A stretch of 64,000 bases of DNA from Pyropia yezoensis (taxonomy: Eukaryota; Rhodophyta; Bangiophyceae; Bangiales; Bangiaceae): positions 13,569,777 to 13,633,776 of the forward strand of contig CM020619.1 of NCBI GenBank assembly GCA_009829735.1, read 5' to 3'. Below, piece after piece: positions 52,480 to 63,621 of the stretch; positions within the stretch are counted from its first letter, which is position 1; the number at the start of each line of letters is the position of its first letter. A program made the translations under genes and the position numbers. The notes below the pieces were generated by a model. The model was not told where the DNA came from, did not search any database, and was given only the letters and a program-made list of their open reading frames with translations.

Positions 52480-54244
52480 CGCGTGACCACATTCCTGTCG
52501 CTGTTGCCCCAGGCATTCCCAGGCGTCTCTGGGATTCCCCGGGGAAGCGTCCTCGGGCGTACTCTGAGAGTCTAAAACGCTCCAAGACGCAGAGGACCGT
52601 GTCTCTGCCACAGGTGGATGAGTCGCAGACATGGGGTGACCGAACCCCCCCGAGACGCGAAAAGACGCCCCCTGCGCCGGGCCCACCCCTTTTTGACCTA
52701 GCCCACCCCAAGTGTGACGGGGAGTCAGCGTTTGGGGGGTGCACCGGGCGAGGGTGGAGGCCTTTAGGCGCTGTGCGAGGGGATGAGGTGGGGTGGGTGG
52801 CACTTCACCAAGGTGTGGTGTTTCGCTCCGGCAGCCGTTCTGTGAGGCACGGTTGACTATCGTCTTTGCAATCTTCTGCATTCTTTTCCATTCTTTTCTG
52901 TTCTCATCTGCCCCACACGGCCGCGACAACGGGTGCAGGTGAACACGTGTACACTCTTCAACTTCCTGTGGCCCAGAGGAGGAAAGAGACCTGACACCTC
53001 GCTCTTGAGCCAATGCGGTGACAGAATCGCCCCTCAGACCGATCGAATTGATCTTCGTCGGCCAATGAGGAGACGAGGGAGCCCGTGAAACCCAGGCTGC
53101 ACTTAAAAGGCCCTCTTAACTAGGCGTGTCGTCTGGCCAATGAGCGAAGGCCATTCGGGCACTGTTTACCACAGGCGTAAAGCACTAGGCACTTGACAGA
53201 GCCTCCGTGCACTGGCATATTCCTGAAGATTGCTATATTGTGTTGTCCTTGCACCACGGCGGCCCGCCGCGCTGCGCGCCGAGTCGAACATGGCGGTTAA
53301 AAGGCCCACTACCGCACGGACACTGACTGGTCTCTCTAACGTCACGCTAGCCCTGGCCCGCTCGTTTTGCTTCCCATGGCTCAAGTTGTCTTCTTTTCTT
53401 CGCGAGCGGGAGGGGGGGAACGAAAACCCAAAGGAAGTGCCAGCGCGGAAGAAGGGGAGGGCGTGCGCCTCGTACAGAGCGTCACGCGCAGGGTTGAGAG
53501 GTCATAATTATCATGTCAAAGTTATTGAGTAAATTATCGCGAAAAGAAACGCTCACGAGGCTGCGTGTTCATAATCATCAAACGGTCGTCTACGTGTCCC
53601 TGGATCCGTGTGAGCCCCCTCCGCTGAGCCATCGTGCTTGACGGTAAAGACGCGATAGCCATGAGCGCGACCACCGTGGCGGCGACAGTTACCTGTGACA
53701 GGCATCCTGTCCCTCACTCAAAGGCACTCGCAGCGAAGGCGAGGAGGGGCCTCTCAGCTGCATGGCGGCCACCGATGTTGGCGTTCTTTCCACCGCCGAC
53801 GTTGTCCCGTGCATCGACGGCCACATCGGCGAACAGGCTGCACTCTGCGCGAGGGCGGCGAGGCCCGACGCCGTGCGCGTGGCAACCTCCCTGAAGGCGA
53901 TGCGCCCGTCATCGGCTGAGAAAAAAGGCGGTACAGTCTGTATTGGGCATTGTCTGACTGGATTTTGTCACGTCCGTAACAATACTCAGTCACAATCGAT
54001 CGCAAAGACTTACAGCTGGTCAACTCGTCAATCCGCCCGACTGTATGACGACTGTACAGTATGGTCACGACAAAGAGGCAAGCGACGTTGACAGCCCGCT
54101 ACAAACAGTGCTGTATGTGCATGCAGTGTAGTGTATGTGCGCTGGGCCCCTCTCAAACTGCTGTTGTGCTCACATACAATCACCGTCGACCCTCTCACGA
54201 CGCTGCACAGCGTAGCATATCGACGGCGACCGCGTCGTCATGGA
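52480..54244. other. Between the two Ty3 elements; possible coding remnant
   Basis: It contains the 5' flank of pogo copy 1, the second 82-bp repeat (53129-53210) and mixed-composition DNA. Around 53641-53760 (DAIAMSATTVAATV in one frame) and 53762-53930 (GVLSTADVVPCIDGHIGEQA in the next) the plus strand looks coding with GC-biased third positions. This suggests a decayed or frameshifted host-type gene that I do not recognise. 53930-54244 is the 5' flank of pogo copy 2. Confidence 0.3.
53129..53210 (+). repeat. 82-bp dispersed repeat, copy 2
   Basis: Matches 38212-38293. The sequences on either side are unrelated. Confidence 0.8.
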
Positions 54245-54713
54245 TGTGGCAGTATTGACCCCCAGGTACGGGAGCAACACGTGCCATGCAAGGGGCGGCA
54301 GGCCACTAGCCTGATCCGTTCCTCCCCCTGCATTTGGGTCCGTATTCCCTAAGTTTGGAATAGTTAGCTTAGTAGTAAATCCAACTTGAATTTGAGGGTT
54401 TTCTGCATTTATCGTCTTGAATTTTCGTGTGGCCCGGTGGGCAGGTGCTGGGGTGGGAGATTCTGAGTGGCGAGATTCTGAGGGGACCCTGGGGGGATAA
54501 GGGGAGGGACAGCGGGGCTTGGCCCTGCGTCCCCGTCCCGACCAAGAAACTGTTGGACCACACACCATCCTCTTGTTTGTCAGTGGGGGGTTTGCCCCAC
54601 AACAGGGACAGAGTGTGTGCGACTTGCACTTCTTCCGGTTCCCCCGACACGGGAGGCAGCCCTTGTACACCGCCCCGACTTGGGTGCCGTGTGTGTAAGT
54701 GGTTTTTTCCACA
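54245..54713 (+). repeat. 5' LTR, Ty3 element 2
   Basis: Starts TGTGGCAGTATTGACC and ends TTTTCCACA. It is followed by TTTGGTGAAGCAGCTGGGGA, a primer-binding site candidate resembling that of element 1 (TGGTG-AGCAGC-GGGGA). Confidence 0.9.
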
Positions 54714-54833
54714 TTTGGTGAAGCAGCTGGGGAACAGAGGTAAACTTTACCCCCGGGTGCACCCGGGTGTAGGGGGCCCTCTGTCTCAGAGGAACAGTGG
54801 ACTTGGACCGTGTCATACGGATCGTCAGCCAAC

Positions 54834-56780
54834 ATGGCTAGTTCAGACCCCCTGTCGTCCGGGGAGTACACGGGTGACGCACGTACTTCAGTGCCTTTGA
54901 ATACTGGTGAGACACAGGTGGGTTTACCTGGGGTCGCAGAGGGACTAGAGGTCCCTCAAGCCAGCAGGATTGGAAGTGCGGGCGGGCAACAGGCCACCCC
55001 GACTCAGTCGGGAGTTCACTCGGGTGACACTTCTGATGTGGGTGGGCCGAAGTCTGGCCACCGTGTGGTACACTCAACGGGAACGTCCCAAGGGGTGAGG
55101 ACTGTCCCCGCGGGTTCCACTCGGGTTGGAGCCAACTTTGGCTTGGAGCCGTCGCCAACTAGGCTTTCGGAGGACGGCGGACCTCCGTTGGTCGGCGATG
55201 GGCTCGCGCCCAAGCCCCCGGTTGAGACCCCTGAGGAACGTGGTTACCCCTCAGGTGGACTCCCGGAGGCGGACCGAGACCCAACTGGAGTCGTCAATCC
55301 ACTCCTCGCGGAAACTGTCCGTCGGGGGGCGACCGATGTGTTGCGGCAGACTTTGCCGGACCTGGTGGTGACGATGACGAATACTATTCTGAATCAGATT
55401 GTGGCGAGTTTGCCAGATGGCCTTAATGTCCAGACCGGATCGGGGCTTTCGAGCCCGCAGGCGCAGGGGGAATCCCTCCTCACACCTATCTCGGGTCGCC
55501 CCGAACAGGGGGCGACACCTGTGACTCCCAACGAGGGAGCCACACCATACTCGGTGGGGCGTACGCCCTTCATGGGGGAGCTTCCCCCGGAAACGCCGGC
55601 GGCTACACCAAGCGCGCCGCGCCAGACTATGGGCACTGAGGGTCAACTTAACCCTGTGCCACAGCGGCTGTTCCCTCAACGTGAGGTGCCGCCCAAGATC
55701 CAGGTAGCCAACCCGGTCTACCAGAGGATCTTTGATTGTGAGACCTACGCCCTCCACAACAAGTCGGTGGCGTATGGTCCTGACCAGGCCCGAGCCATGG
55801 GCCGTGCCAAGAAGAATGCACTTCACTCTTTTGGGCACAAAGCGGAGTGGGATGGAACTCCGCCCCTCCGTGTCTTTGAGTTCCTACGTCGTTTCACAAA
55901 AGCCTGTGACGACAATGCCATAAGTGAAGGCATCGCTTTTTACATGCTACAGGAGTTTACGATGGGAGACCTGCGGACAGAACTTGTGTCCGTCATGCCC
56001 AGCTCCTCAAGTGGAGGCGCTGGGGAGGTGACGTCCTATTTGGAGCTCGTCAACTGGTTGTTGAGGGCCATGGTTGATGAAGCGGCGTTGGCTTCTCAAG
56101 TCGAGGAGTTTACGCAAGCCCATCAGGAAAAGGCGGAGGACGAGTTGTCCTTTGCGGAGCGAGTCCGGAAGCTCAACAATCTTTGTGGGTTTCTTCATCC
56201 ACAAGCTGTGGTGAAGAGTCGGTTTGTGGAGGGACTCCATTGGTCAGTCTGGATGGAGACCCGGGAGCATAACACTGCCCGGGCGACCCTGGCCGAGTTG
56301 GCTAGGTTCGCCTACCGCAGAGGCGAGGCCTACCGCAAGTTGCGGGAGGAACAACGCCAGGAGCGTCAAGCCGAGTTGGCCAAGGAACGGGAGGAGGCGC
56401 GCCAGGCCAGAGAGTTGAGAGAGGCACGCCGAATCCGCAAGGAGAGGGTGGTAGCTGCCGTGGGAGCTTCCCAGGGTATCTCTTCGTCTTCCCCAGTTGG
56501 GAAAACCCCTCCGGGAACTGACAATCGGTGTTGAAACTGCAACTCCGATGGACACTGGGCATATGATTGCCCCAAGTTGAGTAAACGCATCCAACAACTT
56601 GTTAGGAATGCGAGTAAGAAGTCGGCTACGAACGAAGTACGTTCACGCCGCGAGGGTGGGTCTCGACCGGTGGTGGCGGTCGCCACACCCTCGGCGGAGG
56701 GGGCGGACACGTCGTCCTCGGACTCGTCGTCTTCCCCTTCGTCCTCAGATTCGGACGCCAAGTCGGCGGGAAACGAATGA
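54834..56780 (+). pseudogene. gag: GAG of Ty3 element 2, TGA inside the zinc knuckle
   Basis: From ATG 54834 the frame runs 566 codons to a TGA (56532-56534), then on in the same frame to the TGA at 56778-56780. The first part has a Pro/Gly/Thr-rich N-terminus, a capsid-like region (VFEFLRRFTKACDDNAISEG; SFAERVRKLNNLCGFLHPQ) and a long basic helix (REEQRQERQAELAKEREEAR). The TGA falls between the first and second Cys of a CCHC knuckle (first C, stop, then N-C-NSDG-H-WAYD-C). It therefore destroys or conditionally truncates the nucleocapsid domain. The tail is basic, then Ser/Asp-rich, as in element 1. Confidence 0.82.
56768..56774 (+). promoter_or_regulatory. -1 frameshift slippery site G_GGA_AAC, element 2
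   Basis: The GAG codons GCG GGA AAC GAA TGA hold the heptamer G GGA AAC in phase, one codon before the final GAG stop, as in element 1. POL lies in the -1 frame and is open through the site. An ATG overlaps the stop as ATGA (56777-56780), which could also allow reinitiation. Confidence 0.7.
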
Positions 56781-59700
56781 CCGTTGGAGCTGGCCGTCCG
56801 AAGCTCACAACGGCAGCCTCGGCCAAGTGGGTCAAGAGGACGAACCAACCGTGCCGGATACTGCGGCGGCCTAGGGGAGTCCGCCCACCTCGGGTAGGAC
56901 TCCCCAAGAACGTAAACCCACGTCGGGTCATCGCGGTGCTGACGGGTGAGAACTTCCAGGTGGCTGGACGGGTGCAACTTGCCCCCGGCCGTGCCTGCTG
57001 TGCCCGTATCGTACTTGATACCGGGTCAGGAGCCTCCTTGATACGCAAGTCGCTATTACCAGAGGAGATGAAGCTCCAACGCTGGAGGTCTAAAGCTGAC
57101 CATCTGATCGATATCAATGGTGGGGTACTTCCCATCGTTGGTGCCGTGACCCTACCAACTAGGTTGGGTACCCATGAGGTCGACGTGACCTATCGAGTAG
57201 TCGAGAATATATCGGTACCCCTGCTTCTGGGTACCCCTTATGATGTAACACAAGTGCCTTTGATTTGTGGCCCTGAGTATTGGGTCAAGTTGATGATTGG
57301 GGAGACCATCCCCATCCTTGGTAAGGGAAAGTCTGTGGTTCCTGTGACAGTCTTACAGTCGAAGCCTGTTTGCTCTGTGAGAGAAGGGTTTACTGCTACC
57401 CTGCGTTTAGCCCGTAAAGTCACGTTGCCCCCCAACTCGGTGGCGCACGTTGACGTTGTAACTGATTATACGGGGAACGGGTTGGTGCACCCTCACCCCC
57501 GTCTTGCTCGCAAGCACCAAGTGCATGTTGCCCTTGGCACGATGGACTCCAAAGCCGGAGTCCCGTGGAGGATGCAGGTTATGAACCTGAGCTCGTCGCC
57601 CAAGTACTTCAAGTCGGGAGCCAAGTTCGGCTATATCGACCAACACGAGGGACCGGTAGTAGCGGTCACCCTCAACGCGGGCGCAAGTAGCGACCCGAAG
57701 TCCGGAAAGGAGAAGCATCAAGCCAAGTCGGCCGCCTCTCCTCGGCCCCATGTGAACATGGAGGGTGTCCCACCCAGGTTGAGGGTTCAAGTTGAACGCC
57801 TCTTGGTCCAATATCACAAGTTGTGGGATGGTCAATTGGGACTCATGAGAGCCACCCAACACCGGATCGAGTTGAAGCCCGGTGCACCTCCTTTACGCCA
57901 ACAACCGTATATGGGAGGACCCCGTTCAAGGGCCCTCGTTAAGGAGCAAGTTGCTCGCATGGAGGCCCTCGATGTGATCGAGGCCAGTAACGCCGAGTGG
58001 GCGAGTCCGGTGGTTATCGTCCCCAAAGTTGATGGGACCCCCCGGTTCTGTATCGACTACCGTAAGCTCAACGAGAGCACGGTGAAGGACAGTTATCACC
58101 TACCTAGGATGGACGACTGTCTGGACTCCCTGGGGGAGGCGAACGTGTTCTCTACCCTGGACTGTAACGCGGGGTACTGGCAAATTCCCATTGCCCCGGA
58201 GGACAGGCATAAAACTACCTTTACCTGTCACTGTGGTACCTACCAGTGCAAGCGTCTACCGTTTGGCCTGTGTAACGCGCCGGCAACTTTCCAGCGCGCT
58301 ATGGACATGATTCTGGCCGGAGTACGGTGGCAGATCTCTCTCGTGTACCTAGACGATATCATTGTGTTCTCCCGAAGTCCGGAGGAACACATTGGCCATC
58401 TTGGCCAGGTGTTCAAGCTACTTGCCGACGCCGGTGTGTCACTGAAGGCGATTAAGTGCCACCTCTTCACTCAAGAGGTGGAATACTTGGAACATGTTGT
58501 CCGTCCGGGGTGTCTCAGTGTCAACGAGAAAAACTTGAGGGCCATCCGTAAGGCTCAGTACCCCCGGACCCAGACCCAGATGAGGAGCTTCCTCGGGATG
58601 TGTAACGTGTACCGACGTTTCACCAAGGGCTTCGCCAAGGTGGCGAAACCGTTGAATGAGACAGTGAGCTCAACGCTACCGAAGAGCCTGCCTCCCCCAA
58701 GTCGGGTGGAGCAGGAATCCTTTGAGACTCTTCGGGACCTTCTGCTGAAGCCCCCTATCCTGGCTATTCCCAGGTTGGGAGGCCACTACATCCTGGATGT
58801 GGACGCTAGCTACGACCAACTTGGTTGTGTGTTGCTTCAACAGCAGCCGGACAAGGAGTACTTGCCGGTGGGATACTTCAGCAAGGGGCTGAACTCGGCC
58901 GAGAAGAACTATGGAGTCACCGAGTTGGAAGGACTCGCAGTGGTGTGGGCGGTGACGTCACTTCGTCACTACCTAGAGGGTGAGAAGTTCCTCATCCGCT
59001 GTGACCACCGCGCGTTGCAGTTCATCTTCAAGATGGACTGTACGAACACTCGTCTCAACCGGTGGAGGGTGCGACTGGCACCCTTCAACTTTGATATTGA
59101 GTACCGACCTGGCAGGCAACATGCCCTTGCCGACGGCCTCTCTCGGGTACCTACCGAGGGGCTGGACACTAACCCAGTCGATGAGGTCATCCCTATCGGG
59201 GGGGTAGTCACGCGCTCGGGTCAGGCGTTGAACCCCGAGGCGCCAGGGAACAAGAGGTACTTGCCCCTGTCCCTGGACGAGGTGGTGAAGGCCCAGGCAG
59301 AGGATCCCTTCTGCAAGTCGCAGAGGGATACACTGGATACAGTGGCGGAGACGCGGTTCTTTCTGGGAGACGATGGCCTCCTCATGAGGAGGGGGGTATT
59401 CCAGGGGACCGAACATCTCGTCGTCCCCGCATCCCTCAAGGAGAGTATCCTTGAGAGGGAGCATAAAGCTCCCACATGTGGACACCTGGGGTCTAGTAAA
59501 CTGTACCAGACCCTGAGGACCAGGTACTACTGGCCGTCCATGGTGGTGGACATCTACAGTTGGGTGGCTGCCTGCACAAGTTGTGCACAGAACCGTCCGA
59601 TGGAAAGGCGGCCTACTACGGCTATGCTATTGTTCCCGGCCAAGGAGCCCTTTGCCGCGTTGGCGATGGACATCCTTGGGCCACTGCCAGTGACCGAGGA

Positions 59701-60759
59701 GGGCAACCAGTACCTCCTGGTTATCTGTGACCGCTTCACGAAACTTACGCGAGCGATCCCACTGGCAGAGATCACGGCCATGTCGGTCGTGTCAGCCTTC
59801 CTAGATCACTGGGTTGCCGCGTATGGCATTCCGGATAGTACACTATCGGACAATGGACCGCAATTTGCGTCTGTACTGTTTCAGGGAGTGCTGGATATGT
59901 TGGGGGTGCGGGCAAACTATGCCACCCCCTACCACCCACAAACTAATGGGCAGGTGGAGCGCTTCAACAAAACTATTGGTCGGCAGCTGCGCCACTATGT
60001 GAGTGAGCACGTGAAAACGTGGGACCAATACATTTCTATTCTTACCACTGCCTACAATTCGCAGGTTCACTCATCTACCGGGGAAGTACCCCTCGCTTTT
60101 GTGACCCCCCGTCGCGTGCGGTCTATTGCCGTGCGGCGACCGCTCCCAACTAGGGGGGATGGTGGCAGGACGCCTACTCCTACTGAGAGTAAGGCGGAGT
60201 TCGCTGCTAGGCTTGAAAACTCATCCCTAAAGTCAGGGCTGAGATGGACAAAGCACAAAAGCGCTACAAGCGTACCTTTGACAAAAAGGTGCGCAACGCC
60301 AAGCATGTCCCCGAGCAGGGTGACTGGGTATTGGTCCACTCACACACCCCAACTGGGGGTAAGTTGGTATTCCAGACGAAGGGGCCGTACCAGGTCCTTC
60401 GTACTGATGGGCGGCGCTTCACCATCGAAAGTGACGATGGGGTCCGCACAGTGAACGGACAGGACGTGGTCAAAGTTGCACCACCGCCTGCAGGGGACCC
60501 AGCTTGGGCGCGAGCGTTGGAAGCGTGGCGCCTCCCCTCACTGCCTGCGGCCAAACAGGGCCCGCAGGAGTACGTGTTCGATAAGTTCATCGACCACGGC
60601 TGGGATGAGGACACTGACCGCCTCATGTTGAGGGTGCGTTGGTTCGGCTACAAAGCCAAGGATGATACGTGGGAATATGTGGAGTACCTTCCCGCTGAGA
60701 AGGTCCGGGCCTACTGTGCCCGGAATGAGATAGACCCTAACAGCCCTCCCTCAACGTGA
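56777..60759 (+). pseudogene. pol: POL of Ty3 element 2, one-base frameshift before the chromodomain
   Basis: Protease VLDTGSGASLI (~residue 80); RT with RFCIDYRKLN, LPFGLCNAPATFQRAM and YLDD (~524); RNase H from YILDVDASYDQLG (~672) through IRCDHRALQF. Integrase HHCC (HKAPTCGHLG...CTSC, ~896-935) and core residues in MDILGPLP (~964), LSDNGPQF (~1023) and NGQVERFNKT (~1057). After AARLE near 60215 the homologous sequence jumps to the next frame (KVRAEMDKAQKRYKRTFD), which carries the chromodomain (RLMLRVRWFGYKAKDDTWEY) and ends at 60759. The break is at the A-run 60216-60219, one A short of the expected frame. In the original frame translation ends at 60454. This is either a real mutation or a homopolymer sequencing error. 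Confidence 0.88.
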
Positions 60760-60870
60760 GGAAAGGCCGAGCAACAGTGCCAAGAGAGTGCTTCAAGTCG
60801 AAGTGGTACGCAGAGTGGCTTTTAACTACAGCCCTAACCCTCACACTCTCACAACAAAGGCAGCTGCCAA

Positions 60871-62814
60871 CTAGGCATGCATGCTAGACTCTCCAACCCC
60901 ACGGCCCTCGCCCTCACGTGGAGGCGAGCGGCGAGACCCCCGGCGAAAACGCTCCCTACTAGTCGGAGGGGCCGGCGGCTCCAAGTCGGACCCGTCGCGC
61001 CCCTCACGGTCGCGCAAGTGGCGACGACCGCGGCTGCTCTTCTGCTTAGTCTTGCGCGCAAGTTGGCGACGCAGACGCCGGACCGACTCCGACTCTGACG
61101 GAGTCGAGGACTCCGAGACGGAGTAAGACAACTCGTCTTCCGACACGGAGGGAGAGCGCCGCGAGCGTCGGCGACGACGGCGAGGAGGCGAGTATGCCCG
61201 GCTCGCACGACGTTTGCCACGCCCAAGTGGGGCTGGATGGGGCATAATAGCCCCAATGCGAGCCAACTCGGCCGTCATAAACTCCGCCACCGACTCGCAA
61301 CTCGCGGTCGCCACTGCAGTACGAACGCGCTCCTCAAGTTGAGGAGTCTTGGAAGTTTGAAGGGTTGCGGTCGACGCGGCCAACCAGGAAATGGTGCGCA
61401 CCAACGTGGTGATCATCATCTCTGAGGTTAGAGGCGTGGGCGGTAACACCAACTTGGGGTATACCGTCAGGAGGGTGGCCCCCAAGTTGGGGGACACCGA
61501 GGTGGACGACTCAACGGCCACGCTAATCTGGATGTCCCCGTGCGGCTGGTAGGGGACAGGAGGAAGCGGAGGGGCACGCCGAGGTGGCGGGACCCGGGTG
61601 TAACTGCGACCCCGACTTGGGGCCCCCGCAGTGGGTTGAGTCATATGGTCATCATGTGAGGGCACGGCCATAACTATGGCCTTGTCCGGGGGTGGCGCAG
61701 TGTGGCGATCCACCCCCGGGGTATACGGGTAGTCCCCGATGCCCAACCCCTCTCGTAGGACCACACGGCCGTCATGAAGTTCACGAGCGACCCATACGAA
61801 CTGGCGAAGTGCGCCATCGTCCTTGGGCCCACGAGTGGGGCGGCGCAACTTGTGCTTGATGCTCTCCCACTCGATAAACTTGTGGAGGCGGAGCATCTCC
61901 TCAAGTAGAGTGAGTTGTCCTGATGAGCACCCCTCAGCAACTAGCTGAGGGGTGAGCTGTTCCAATCCTTGGATAAGCCGGAGGGGGAGATGCCAGAGCA
62001 TCCCCCGCCGCTGAACACAAGACACTCAGGTCGACATGACCTCGAGGAGCCACTGGGTGGCCAACATGGCCCACACCAGGTGATCAGGGCCAGCCGTCAA
62101 CATGACGGAACCGAAGTGGTCAAGCAACCGTGGCAGCAACGCCGGGAACCCATAGGGGACCTCAACTTGAGGCCACCACTCGGGCTTCTTCGGATAGTAC
62201 TGCTCCTTACTGGCAGCAGACTGCTGAGGAAACTCAAGTTGAGCCGAGGTCACCAAGTAGGGACCTCGCCGGAAGTCCTTCTCCATCCGCACATCAAAAT
62301 GATGAGTGTGCGGATCGGCCTCGTGAAGGTACGGGGGGCGAGTTGCCACCGCGTCCCAAGTAAAGGTCGGCAAGTCGCCGGGACCCGGGATAGTTCCCCC
62401 GCGGTCCACCATGGCCTTGGCCCGCTGTACGTCTTCGACCTCCTCGTCGTCCAGGAAGGCAAACTGGTCCGTCCTGAAGCCGGCAGGGAACCCGACCCTA
62501 CGGGGATACTTCTGCCGTAGGCGGTCCCATACCCGACCCATCGCTGCGCCAAGTCGGCCACAGCGAAGAACAGTCAACCCCTCCTCATATAGAGGCCAAG
62601 CGGGGTAAAACCACCGCCCCACGGCCTCACGCGGGACAACTTGTCCCGCCTTCGGGGGAGATCCCGCCGTCAACCCAAAGCCGGGTGACGCGGGAGTCCC
62701 ATCCCCCGGAGCGATCGCGGAGCCCCCGCCGGAAGTCCCAGCGGGCGCTGCACCGTAGGAGGTGTCCTCCATACGTTCGTCGAGAGAGTCCGTCTCCACC
62801 CCCGGGGTCGCCAT
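60871..62814 (-). pseudogene. Antisense ORF of Ty3 element 2, unknown RS-tailed protein, one TGA
   Basis: From ATG 62814 (GCCATGGCG) one frame covers ~647 codons to 60871, interrupted by a TGA at 62028-62026. Its position and orientation match the antisense ORF of element 1, with parallel segments: RWFYPAWPLYEEG near the start; KKPEWWPQVEVPYGFPALLP and LVWAMLATQWLLEVM before the TGA; LLEEMLRLHKFIEWESIKHK and FVWVARELHDGRVVL after it. The C-terminal third is Arg/Ser-rich (PPRRRRRRSRRSPSVSEDE) with Ser/Glu stretches, again like an SR protein. Similarity to element 1 is weak but in the same order. No family recognised. Confidence 0.65.
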
Positions 62815-63137
62815 GGCTCTCCCCAAGTTGGGGAGAGACGCCCTGGCTACAGCGGCACGAGACCCGCCTCGAGTTGAGGGGGACTCGGATCGTGGGTAGA
62901 CGGGTGGCCTCCCCAGCGTGGGGCGGCCCAGTGGAAGGTGAAGGGGAGGTGGTGGTGATGGTGAAGTGCGAACCGGGGAGAGCAAGCTGCCGAGTGGGCA
63001 AGCTTGAGGAGAGGGGCGGTCAACGTGACCGCCTCCACATCCGCGTTACGTACTCAAGGGGGGACAGCAAGTCGCGCCCCCAACGCCGAGACGTGCGTTT
63101 ACGCACCCCCTCACAGGGCCGACCGGGTCGGTCGGAA

Positions 63138-63152
63138 CTGAGGAGAGGGGAG
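63138..63152 (+). promoter_or_regulatory. Polypurine tract, Ty3 element 2
   Basis: A purine-rich stretch, GAGGAGAGGGGAG, ends at the base before the 3' LTR. It is the usual primer site for plus-strand DNA synthesis. Confidence 0.65.
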
Positions 63153-63621
63153 TGTGGCAGTATTGACCCCCAGGTACGGGGGCAACACGTGCCATGCAAG
63201 GGGCGGCAGGCCACTAGCCTGATCCGTTCCTCCCCCTGCATTTGGGTCCGTATTCCCTAAGTTTGGAATAGTTAGCTTAGTAGTAAATCCAACTTGAATT
63301 TGAGGGTTTTCTGCATTTATCGTCTTGAATTTTCGTGTGGCCCGGTGGGCAGGTGCTGGGGTGGGAGATTCTGAGTGGCGAGATTCTGAGGGGACCCTGG
63401 GGGGATAAGGGGAGGGACAGCGGGGCTTGGCCCTGCGTCCCCGTCCCGACCAAGAAACTGTTGGACCACACACCATCCTCTTGTTTGTCAGTGGGGGGTT
63501 TGCCCCACAACAGGGACAGAGTGTGTGCGACTTGCACTTCTTCCGGTTCCCCCAACACGGGAGGCAGCCCTTGTGCACCGCCCCAACTTGGGTGCCGTGT
63601 GTGGAAGTGGTTTTTGCCACA
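63153..63621 (+). repeat. 3' LTR, Ty3 element 2
   Basis: 469 bp, colinear with 54245-54713, with six substitutions seen by eye (five in the last 100 bp). Confidence 0.92.

Larger units (their letters stand above)
54245..63621 (+). mobile_element. Ty3 chromovirus element 2, LTR-bounded, 9.4 kb
   Basis: 469-bp LTRs (54245-54713, 63153-63621), TG...CA, with target duplication ATGGA at 54240-54244 and 63622-63626. Order as in element 1: GAG, POL with chromodomain, then an antisense gene before the 3' LTR. It is damaged: a TGA within the GAG zinc knuckle, a one-base frameshift late in POL, and a TGA in the antisense ORF. The LTRs differ at six places by eye, so it is older than element 1. RT and integrase sequences of the two elements are clearly related but far from identical. 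Confidence 0.92.

Noticed and set aside
54053..54080. TGTACAGTATGGTCACGACA as the 5' terminal repeat of pogo copy 2
   Set aside because: It looks like a Tc1/pogo end, but the other end of the element is outside the window and the first pogo copy shows no matching sequence.
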